The notes beneath the pieces were generated by a model. It was given only the letters and a program-made list of their open reading frames with translations, ran no database searches and had not been told where the DNA came from. 64,000 nt of DNA, taken from Carettochelys insculpta (lineage: Eukaryota; Chordata; Testudines; Carettochelyidae). Shown here piece by piece: positions 31,300 through 64,000 of the stretch; positions within the stretch are counted from its first letter, which is position 1; each line of letters begins with the position of its first letter. The stretch lies in NCBI RefSeq assembly GCF_033958435.1, contig NC_134158.1, positions 10,294,337 through 10,358,336 on the forward strand. Direction: 5' to 3'. Position numbers and translations under genes: made by a program.

Positions 31300-33101
31300 T
31301 GTCCGCCCCTGACCAGCACAACTCGGAGTCGCGGTGTGGGGGGGGGGGATCCCAGCTGGGAGCCGGTCACGTGACCCACCAGCCTGTCCCACTTAATCCT
31401 CCAGGCCAGTTGATTAGCGGCTCCAGCTAATGAATCCTCCCCGCACCCTCCTCCCCCCCGCCGGACCGTGGGGGGGGGCAGAAAACGGTGGGGGGGGTTG
31501 GTAAGGAGGGGACAGAGCGGTGCAAGCGTGACCCCCCAGCCCCTGCCCCCCCGCCCGGCCGGCGCCCCTCCCCCCGCTGGTGCCCCTCACTCCCACCCCA
31601 CAGCCCCCCCGCCCTGCCGGTGCCCCTCACTCCCGCCCCACAGCCTCTCCCCTCCGGTGCCCCGTTAGGACGCGGGTGGGGCTGGGGGATGCAGCTGGCT
31701 CTGGGGCGGAACACAGGGCGCTGGGGGATGCGGACTACAAAGGGTTAACTCAGTCCCCGGGGGCGGAGCGCGGCTGGTTCCTGCGGGGGAGGAGGGGAGG
31801 CAGCTCAGCGCCCCCGGGTGCCCCCCACCGCCCAGGCCGGCCGCCGGGTCAGGGCCGCCCGCTGCTGGCTGCCAGCGTCAATATTGACAGATGGGGCAGC
31901 GGAGGAGGCGGGTGCCGGGTGGATGGACGGGCCCCACCCCCAGGGGCTGGGGGGGGCAAGCGGAGGGCCCCATAGATGGGGGGTTCTAATCAGATCCGAA
32001 ACAGCCCCTGCCCCCCAGCCCAGCCGGAGTCCCTCACTCCCGCCCTGCCGTGGGGCGCCCCTGTGCGCTGGGAGCGCGTTTCAGCTCCCTGCCCGCCCGC
32101 GCGCTGTTTCCCCTCTGCAAGGTCCGTGAGCCAGTGAAATGGTAGGGCCGGACTTCCGCGCCGCGCGCCGGAGGCTCCAGTCCCCATTCAGGGCCGAGGA
32201 CAGAGGCTTATTGTATCGGTTCACGTCAGCGCCCGCCCGGGCCAGATCCTGCGTCCTCCGCACCTCTGAGAAAGTGCTGGACACTGCGCCCCTCTCAGGG
32301 CCGGGCTCCCAGCCCCTCACCGCCGCCGCTCCACCACTGGGATGCACTCCCCTCCCCGAGCTGGGGAGAGAACCCAGGAGTCCTGGCTCCCAGACCCCTG
32401 CTCTAACCACCAGCCCCCACTGCCCTCCCAGCGCCGGGAGAACCCAGGAGTCCTGGCTCCCAGACCCCTGCTCTAACCACCAGCCCCCCACTGCCCTCCC
32501 AGCGCCGGGTGAACCCAGGAGTCCTGGCTCCCAGCCCCTGCTCTAACCACCAGCCCCCACCGCCTGCCCAGAGCCAGAGAGAACCCAGGAGTCCTGGCTC
32601 CCAGCCCCTGCTCTAACCACCAGCCCCCACTGCCCTTCCACCGCCGGGAGAACCCAGGAGTCCTGGCTCCCAGCCCCCTGCTCTAACCACCAGCCCCCGC
32701 AGCCCTCCCAGCGCAGGGGGAACCCAGGAGTCCAGGCTCCAGGACGCCGCGACAGGAAGCCAGGAGGGAGAGAGGAGGGGTGGGGGGTGGTGGGCAGAGG
32801 GGGAGGGGCAGGGGAGGGGGCAGGGCTTGCAGGAGAGACCCCCCCCCAGCCCCCGCCCCGGCTCTGTCCCCTCCCGGTGACTCACCCTTTCCCTCCCTCT
32901 CTTCCTGGGTGGGGCCGGCGGGGGAGGACCCATCGCTCCGGATCTGCAGCGCGTCGCGCCCAGTTCCCCGCACGGCGTCCGAAGTGAAGTGGGAGCGACC
33001 CGCATCCCCCGGCGCCGTCTCCCGCCCCGTGGGGGAGCCTTGAAACGCGCCCGGCCGCGGAGCGGGGGGAGTTATCCGTTTCCAGCTCCCCCGGCCGGAC
33101 C
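31300..33101. other. Divergent SAPCD1/CLIC1 promoter interval
   Basis: The two genes diverge here. Next to SAPCD1, about 31,390-31,435 holds TTAATCC, TTGATTAG and CTAATGA, homeodomain-like cores. A CCTGCCGGTGCCCC repeat lies at 31,540-31,670 and 71-bp units at 32,350-32,730. A CpG-rich stretch at about 32,900-33,100 (CGCGCCCGGCCGCGGAGC) precedes the CLIC1 ATG and is its likely promoter. No MSH5 exon is seen. Confidence 0.5.
32350..32745 (+). repeat. Dispersed 71-bp repeat, five to six tandem units upstream of CLIC1
   Basis: Forward units with GAACCCAGGAGTCCTGGCTC and CTGCTCTAACCACCAGCCCC, differing by a few bases each. Confidence 0.95.
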
Positions 33102-53785
<20,684 letters not shown>

Positions 53786-53884
53786 CCCCGGGCGCCCAGC
53801 GGGGCCGGCCATGAGCCGGGGGCCCGTGAGCTGGGGGGGGCCGTGCCCGGACGGGGCATTCGCTCGGGCATGTGAAACCTGGTA

Positions 53885-53890
53885 AATAAA
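53885..53890 (+). terminator. CLIC1 polyadenylation signal AATAAA
   Basis: AATAAA 100 bp after the CLIC1 stop codon, with GTAAAACT and GTCTTGAGT downstream. Confidence 0.8.
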
Positions 53891-53899
53891 CCTGTAAAA

Positions 53900-55190
53900 C
53901 TCCCCTGAGTGAAGTCTTGAGTCAGGGGAGGGGGCCCAGGTGTCCGGGCTGGCAGTGGGGGAGGGGCGCTGGGGGCAGGGGGGAATCCAGGCATCCGGGT
54001 CGGCAGTGCAGGGCTCACCCCTGGGGGCAGCTCCCCTCACAGCACCTGCCTTGGGACTGAGCCCACCTTGGGCCCTGGGGTAGGAATTTGGGGGGGGCAG
54101 GAGGGGGTTCAGCGGTTCTGATTGGGCGGTAGAGAACCGCAAAGCATCTGGGGCAGTTCTGAGCCACCTCATTGGCTGTGTATGGTCACATGGCTGGCAC
54201 CAGGTGGGTGGGGCAGAGGCCTGCTGGTGTCAGGGGGTGGTTTCAAGGCACTGAGGGGAGCCTTGAAACACACAACTGCCATCCCACCACTCACACCAGC
54301 TCCAACTGTCTGCAGTGCCTCGGGGGTTTCACACCCCCCAATCAGTCACCTGGTGGGGTGGAGGTTTTAACCCCCAGCTGAGACCTGACAGCTCCTGCCA
54401 TGTGCCAGCCGGCCGGGCCCTGCTCCCCAGCAGCCAGAGCCAGCAGTGTACCCGGCCCAGGGTGGAGTTTAGGGGCCTGTCTGTCCTCTCACTGCACCAA
54501 GCGTGTCTGGTCTGAGCCTGGGGGGCCACCAGCTGCTAATGACCCACATGCTGCTAATTAGCACTAGGGGGTGGGACCAGAGAATGGGGGGCTGGGAGCA
54601 GTGGGGGAGGAGGACAGGGGGCTGGGAGCTGGGGGGGAGGGGCTGGTGGGGCCCAGGCAGGGCCCAGGGGGATCCCCCAGCCCCGCCTCAGGCTGTGAAA
54701 CCCACAGCGCCTGCCCCCCTCCCCCGGGCACTGCCAACCCCTGTCCCTGCAGCCCCCGGCCGCTGCTGCTACCCGCCCAGGCCAGAGCACCAGTAGAGGG
54801 TATATGACACATGGGCAGGGGGCACCAGCTGTGCCTGCTGCTGGCCTGGCCCCCGTGGCAGTTCTGGGCCGGGGAGGCGAGTCACAGGGGCGCTGTTACT
54901 GTTGGCAGCCCCCTGAGGAAGTCAGGGAGCCCCCGGATTTCTTCCCAGGGGCTTGGACCCTGGTGTGGCAGAGCCCCCTGCTGAGCTGTGGAGCGGCGGG
55001 GGGCAGGGCCGCATGTCCTGCACTGCTGGCGGGTGACACCAGCCCCCCTGTGCGCCACTGGGGTCCCCCGGCCCAGCCGCAGCTCCTGTGGGGGGCCGGC
55101 GGGGAGCAGACAGACAGGCCGGGCCCCACACAGATGGCGCAGGCGGCTGGAAACAATACGTGTCTGTCTGCCGCAGAGTGTCAGGCCCCA
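53900..55190. other. CLIC1-DDAH2 intergenic DNA
   Basis: No exon recognised. GC-rich with some CACATGGCTGGCACC-type unique sequence, G-runs near 54.55-54.65 kb and no tandem array. The nearest promoter signs are beyond 55.9 kb. Confidence 0.5.
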
Positions 55191-55194
55191 TCCT

Positions 55195-55512
55195 GGCACC
55201 ACAACACAGACACACACGCACTCGCACAGCCAGCACAACACACACAGATGCACATGCATACACACACACGCACGCACACTCACTCGCACAGCCAGCACAA
55301 CACACACAGATGCACACGCATACACACACACGCACGCACGCACAGCACACACACTCACTCGCACAGCCAGCACAACACACACAGATGCCCATGCACACAC
55401 ACGCGAGCGTGCGCACACACAGCCGGCACCACAACACAGACACACTCGCACAGCCAGCACCACAACACACACACACACGCACACACAGCCGGCACCACAA
55501 CACACACACACC
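55195..55512 (+). repeat. CA-rich compound tandem repeat
   Basis: Higher-order microsatellite: units of GCACAGCCAGCACAACACAC, ACAGATGC(A/C)CA(C/T)GCA and (CA)n(CG)CACG, about 60-75 bp each, then shorter units of CAGCC(A/G)GCACCACAACACA. It gives the long His/Thr frames on both strands, which are not coding. Confidence 0.9.
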
Positions 55513-55959
55513 CCTCTCTGCCACTGACGGGGGGGGGGGGGCAGTCACATGCCTCCAGGGGAGCCCCGCCCTCGGCCCCCGCCGTCTGTAGGTTCCCAGG
55601 TTAACGCCGGGGGGGGGGGGGGAGGAGCTGGGGTGTCCCCAGGAGGGCGGCCGAGGCCTCGGGGGCGGGGCTGGCGCTGCCTCCACCCCACATGAAAAGC
55701 CCCGCCCCGCCCCACCCCATGGATGAGCAGGATCGGGCCGGGCTTCTGCGCCCAGCCAGAGCTCCCCAGACAGCCATTCCCAGCCACCCTCAGGCCTGGC
55801 TCCAGCGCTCCTAGTCCGGCCCCAGCCTCCCAGTAAGGCCCAGTGCCGCATCCCAGTGCTCCCAGTAAGGTCCAGTGCCCCATCCCAGTGCTCCCAGTCC
55901 GGCCCCAGTCCTCCCAGCGCTCCCTTACATGACCAGTGAGAACGATCCCCCCCCTGCTC

Positions 55960-56215
55960 GCCTGCCCCGCGCCCCTTTAAAGGCTCTGGCCGAGGGGCGG
56001 GGCCTGCCGAGGGGCGGGGCCTGAGACGCCCCGCCCCCCCCGGGCAGACAATGCGCTGGGGCCGGCGGGCGGCGGCCGCGCTGGGATCCGGGCGGGTGTG
56101 ACACGCCCCGGGGTCCCCCCCCCCGTTGGCGCAGCCCCGGGGCATTGTGGGACGGGGGATCCCCCCCCCCGGACAGAGGGACCCCGGAGCCGCGGGGCCC
56201 AGGGAGGTGAGAGCG
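55960..56215 (+). promoter_or_regulatory. Presumed DDAH2 promoter and noncoding first exon
   Basis: CpG- and GC-box-rich: GAGGGGCGGGGCCTG twice at about 55,990-56,020 and CCCCGCCCCCC near 56,030. A donor, CAGGGAG|GTGAGAG, follows at about 56,207. The next acceptor (CTGCTCCCAG, exon from 58,089) leads into the DDAH2 coding exon. Splicing between them is inferred. Confidence 0.45.
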
Positions 56216-57184
56216 CGGCGGGGAGGGGAGTTGGGGGTCCCGGGGGCCGGGGCGCGCTCTATGGGGCAAGAGGGCTGACAATGGGGGGGGGGCGCTGGGG
56301 CCGCTCCATGAGGGTCTCGGGGCGGTTTGGGGGGGGCCGTGGGGGAGGGGCTGGGGGGCGAGTTAGGGGGCTGCCCTGGTCGGGCTGGGGGCGCTGCCAG
56401 GGAGCCCCGGGTTCCCCCCCGGCGTGCGGGGTACCGGCTGGGCGGGGTCGGGCGGGGTCTCTCGGGCACTGGGGGTGTCGCAGTGCTTGGGGGGGGATCG
56501 CTTGTCTGGAGCGCGCGGGGGGGGTGTCTCCTGGGGGGGAGGGGGCTGGGGGCCCGGACGCCTGGGTTCCCTGCCGGCCTCGGGGGAGAGGGGGAAGGGC
56601 GGAGCTGGGGGCGGACCCCTCTCGAGTTATTCTTTATGGGCCCGGGGGAGGGATCCGCCCGAAGCCTCCTGGCTTGGGGGGAGGGGCGCTGGGGGGCGGA
56701 GGAGGCCCCCATTTCCCTGCCCCGCTCCCAGGCCAGAGCCCCGCTGCGGGGGGCGGAGGGGAGTTTCCAGCCTGGCACCAGGTCCCTGGGGTCGGGGAGC
56801 GCATTTCCCCCCAGGGTGTGGGGGGGCCGGGCTGGGGGACCCTTGGGGGCTCCCCCCCCCCCGCACTGGGCTGACAGGACCCAGCTGTTGCATATTTTGG
56901 CCATGAGCGAAGGCCCCGCCCGGCTGGGAGGGGGAGGGGGCAGCTGCCAGGGAAGATCCAGGCACTGCCCTCCCCCCACCAAGGCCCAGGCTCCCCCTGG
57001 GGCAATTAGCGGCGGCCTAAGGCGGAGTGACGAAGCCTGGAGTCCCCCAGCGCCGCCCAGTTCCCCAAGGACGTGTGCCGGGTGCTCCCGGCCCCCCTCA
57101 GTCAGGGCTCCCCCACATCGCACTGGAGGTCCGGCCACACCCGGGGGGACAGACTCTGTCTACAGTGTGCTGCCAACCTACCAC

Positions 57185-57640
57185 AGAACCCAGGCGTCCG
57201 GCTCCCAGCCCCTGCTCTAACCACCAGCCCCCACTGCCCTCCAGGGCCAGGGAGAACCCAGGAGTCCTGGCTCCCACCCCCTGCTCTAACCACCAGCCCC
57301 CACTGCCCTCCAGGGCCAGGGAGAACCCAGGAGTCCTGGCTCCCACCCCCTGCTCTAACCACCAGCCCCCACTGCCCTCCCAGCGCCAGGGGCAGAACCC
57401 AGGAGTCCTGGCTCCCAGCCCCCTGTTCTAACCACCAGCCCCCACTGCCTTCCCAGCGCCAGGGGGAGAACCCAGGAGTCCTGGCTCCCACCCCCTGCTC
57501 TAACCACCAGCCCCCACTGCCCTCCCAGCGCCAGGGGGAGAACCCAGGAGTCCTGGCTCCCAGCCTCTGCTCTAACCACCAGCCCCTGCTGCCCTCCCAG
57601 CACCTGGGAGAACCCAGGAGTCCTGGCTCCCAGCCCCTCC
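57185..57640 (+). repeat. Dispersed 71-bp repeat, six tandem units, DDAH2 upstream intron
   Basis: Six forward units carrying CCCAGGAGTCCTGGCTCCCA or CCCAGGCGTCCGGCTCCCAG and CTCTAACCACCAGCCCCCAC, with 1-5% differences by eye. Confidence 0.95.
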
Positions 57641-58245
57641 CTCTTCCTTTCCTACCCCACCCTCGCCTCCGGACTCCTGGGTTCGGGGCCAGCTGGCTGT
57701 GGGCCCGGTGCGGGGCTGGGTCTGGCCCTGGGCTGGAGATAAGACCCATGTGGGGGGAAAGAGAAACCCGGGGCAGGGGATTGCAGAGGACCCTGCAACG
57801 GAACCCGGGAGTCGGGGCTCCCAGACCCACACCCGGCTCTCACCACTAAACATGTTCCCCTCCCAGAGCCGGGGGGGGGGGCAGGGCCCTGGGGGGGCGG
57901 GTTCCCGCAGGGGGAGGAGACACTTGGGGGGTGCTGCTGTGGGGTGGGGCCGTGGGTGGCAGGGCGGCTGGTGGAGTTTGGGGTGCGGCTGACGGCGGGG
58001 AGCCCTGGTGTAGGAGTGGCTGTTGGGTGGGGGACAGGTTTTGGGGGTGCAGTGGGAGCAGAACTGACCTCCCCTCTCCTGCTCCCAGGCCCTGGGCTCC
58101 GGCCCCCCTCGCACGCGCCCGTGAGCGGAGTCCTGGCCGGCAGAGAACCCAGGAGTCCGGGCCGAGCGGTGAACGGGTGCCTGGGGCCGGCTCGACCGCT
58201 GAGAGCCGCAGCGCCGCATGGGGGCGCGGCCCCTCGGCCCCCGCC

Positions 58246-62067
<3,822 letters not shown>

Positions 62068-62707
62068 TGCCTCCTGGCCCCCCCGCCTGGCACCCCCAGA
62101 CCTCTGGCCCTGAAACAAAGGGGTGCTGCCATCTGCAGAAGAGGGGAGCCAGGGTGACCCAGGGAGGGGGCAAAGGAAACCCCTATACAGAGGTTGGGAG
62201 ACTCCACAAAGCCTGGCCATGATGGTGGGGTACAGCGGAGCCCTGTATGTCCTGCGGGGGGGGCACCCTGATTTATCCTGTCACCGGGGGAGGGTAGCAG
62301 GAAGGGGTAGGACTGTCCCCTCCCACTTGTGCACCTGCCCACTCTACTAATCTAGGGTGCTGGTGTTTGGGAGGGGTAATCCCTGTCCCCCTCTGCTGCT
62401 GGCTGTAGCAAACAGGTCCTTGAGGCTGACTGATGGTGGGTGCAGTGGGATACCAGGTTGGGCAGTTGTGCTGCCAGGCAGGGACTACTAGGCCTTCAGC
62501 TAGGTAACGGTGTCTCCCCCGCCCCGCCCCGCCCCCTCCGCCAAGCCAGGGGTGCCTTGTGTGTGTGTGTGTGTGTTAGTGTAGTTAGGGGGCTCCTAGC
62601 AGCCTCCTGTGATGTGGGGTAGGAGTAGCCTCTAGCGCAGAGGGTGGGGAGTGTGAGCCAGGGTCCAGCTGTTTTCTTAGCTATTCACTGCCTCAGCTCC
62701 TGGACAC

Positions 62708-62713
62708 AATAAA
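62708..62713 (+). terminator. DDAH2 polyadenylation signal AATAAA
   Basis: AATAAA 640 bp after the stop codon. Repeats and a short (TG)n tract near 62,560 lie in the 3' UTR. Confidence 0.7.
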
Positions 62714-62962
62714 GAATGGAACCAGATTAGCTTCCCCTGAGTTGTGTCTGGATGGGGGGGACCTGAACCCCATTTCCTGCCCATCCCCACCCACAGTCCC
62801 TGCGGTGGGGGGGCACCTTTCCCTGCTCTAGCTCTTCTCTGCATGTATCCCAAGCTGGGGGGTACTACCCCCCCGAGGAGGAGCCAGGCTGAAGGTTAAT
62901 GGCAGTACAACCTCTTCCCTCCGGCACAGGGCCGCCAGCCCTGTCGTGTTTCTTGTGCCTTG

Positions 62963-62968
62963 TTTATT
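62963..62968 (-). terminator. Possible polyadenylation signal of a minus-strand neighbour
   Basis: AATAAA on the minus strand, about 250 bp beyond the DDAH2 signal. It implies a gene converging on DDAH2, as MPIG6B does in human. Assignment is inference. Confidence 0.35.
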
Positions 62969-63389
62969 GTAGGGCCTACAAAAATGAAAGTGAGTCCCAA
63001 GGCCCCTCTGACCAGCAGATCAAGGCCACTGGTCTTCAGCCTGAGGGGCATGCACCCCCCCTCCCCAGCCAGTATGCGGGGTGACACCCCCTTTGTGTGT
63101 GTGGGGCTCAGGGTCATGAGAGCCCCACCGCTGCCCCCTCCTAGCCTGAGGAATACCTGAGCTGTGCCCTCCTTCCACAAGTGCCACCCCTCTGTGGTCA
63201 GCCATCTTGGGGAGGCCGTGGTGGGGGCGGGGGGTTGTCTGGTAGTTCTGTGGCACCCATCTTGGACACTGCTGCAGGGTTGCTTCCCTTGGGGGGGTGG
63301 AGGGTACTGGCGTGGGGGTGAGGCACTTGGGTGGGGGGTGAGGTGCTGGGTGGCCATATTGGGTCCGGCCAGAGACTGGGGTGCTGGGC

Positions 63390-64000
63390 AGCCATCTTGG
63401 GCCAAGGCCCGGTGGGAGGCTGGGGCTCCGGGCGCCCGGCCCCGCGCTCGGTGCTGGTGTCCTGCAGGCAGCAGCTGCTCCAGGCGGCCGACGAGGGGGA
63501 AGGAGGCCGAGATGGGCGCGTGCCAGTCTGGACCGGGGGGTGGGGGGGGCGGCAGTCCACAGGGCAGGTGAGCCCCAGTGCCCCCTCACCTGGTGGCCGA
63601 GCCAAGCCTGGCCCTGGCGAGGTACAGGACCCTGTAGGGGCTGGGGGAGGCAGACCGGAGCGAGCTGAGCCCCCTGACGCAGGCAGCCCCCCAGCCCTGC
63701 AGACCTGCTCTGCTCCACTAGGTCTGCCCCCCAAGCGGGGCAACTCCTCTCACTGCTGCTCTGCCCTGCAGCCCCTTACATGCCTGGTGTTAACCTGGGG
63801 AACAGCCCGCCGCTGGATTTCCCAGCACGGCCGTTGGGCCCCGGTTCCCGACGTGAATGTCTGATGCCCCCCCAGCAGCCAAGGGCCTCCCCTCCCACCA
63901 GCTGCCTGCCAGCCCACAGCCCTCTGAGCCTGTCCCCCACCAGTCCACACTCTCTCTGCTCCAGCCAGCCCCACAGCACACAACCCCGACTCCTCTGCCC
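63390..64000. other. Possible exons of an unidentified gene at the right edge
   Basis: On the minus strand, 63,533-63,460 after a pyrimidine-rich acceptor reads DWHAPISASFPLVGRLEQLL, which looks protein-like. Upstream, 63,641-63,590 has acceptor and donor ends in a compatible phase. On the plus strand, from an acceptor at about 63,771, an open frame (PYMPGVNLGNSPPLDFPARP, then Ser/Pro-rich) runs to the window end. These readings conflict and I recognise neither, so the strand is left open. Confidence 0.25.

Noticed and set aside
31072..33101. Hidden MSH5 exons between SAPCD1 and CLIC1
   Set aside because: No MutS ATPase motifs or exon-like frames seen; the interval is repeat and promoter DNA, and MSH5 needs many more exons than fit.
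54882..57138. 738-codon minus-strand frame and His/Thr-rich plus frames
   Set aside because: Driven by the CA-rich repeat and the GC-rich DDAH2 promoter; Cys/Val runs are just repeat translation.

Overview
The window is a GC-rich piece of a vertebrate nuclear genome. It carries part of the MHC class III region, read as NPDC1-like(-) | LSM2(+) | VARS1(+) | SAPCD1(-) | CLIC1(+) | DDAH2(+). Genes were recognised from spliced exons that join in frame. LSM2 gives 95 aa, VARS1 about 1274 aa, SAPCD1 about 365 aa, CLIC1 241 aa and DDAH2 about 275 aa. Order and orientation match human 6p21.3 (DDAH2-CLIC1-SAPCD1-VARS1-LSM2), except that MSH5 and VWA7, which lie among these genes in human, have no room here. 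The compact introns, MIR-type SINE fragments and a dispersed roughly 71-bp repeat with the core CCAGGAGTCCTGG suggest a non-mammalian amniote. A turtle is my best guess and a crocodilian is possible; this is inference, not proof.

Layout. 0-1.9 kb: the 5' part of an NPDC1-family membrane protein gene on the minus strand, running off the left edge. 1.9-7.4 kb: intergenic DNA with an inverted pair of identical X-box (RFX) motifs, dispersed repeats and a possible small minus-strand gene at 5.9-4.9 kb. 7.4-10.5 kb: LSM2. 12.7-24.6 kb: VARS1 in 30 coding exons. 25.6-26.0 kb: a cluster of ETS/CRE-like motifs where VARS1 and SAPCD1 converge. 26.0-31.1 kb: SAPCD1 in seven exons, longer than I recall the human protein being and built like SAPCD2. 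33.1-53.9 kb: CLIC1, whose last intron is almost entirely a 12.5-kb minisatellite. 56-62.7 kb: DDAH2. 62.9-64 kb: a minus-strand polyadenylation signal and possible exons of an unidentified neighbour.

The most striking feature is the array in CLIC1 intron 5 (about 40,776-53,273). It holds roughly 250 head-to-tail units of about 49-53 bp. Most units carry a match or near match to the CTCF core motif, all in the same orientation. Some units contain the 19-base best-consensus string TGGCCACCAGGGGGCGCTA exactly. The array has a higher-order structure of about 3.44 kb, which points to recent unequal exchange. It could be a very dense one-directional CTCF platform inside MHC class III.

The second notable point is the NPDC1-like gene. 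In human, NPDC1, SAPCD2 and CLIC3 lie close together on 9q34.3, a known MHC paralogon. An NPDC1 relative close to SAPCD1 and CLIC1 is what a retained whole-genome-duplication copy would look like.

Nearly every larger intron has its own private minisatellite, and several families recur between genes. The genes are housekeeping or broadly expressed (mRNA decay and splicing, valine tRNA charging, chloride channel/redox, methylarginine metabolism), are transcribed separately and do not form an operon.
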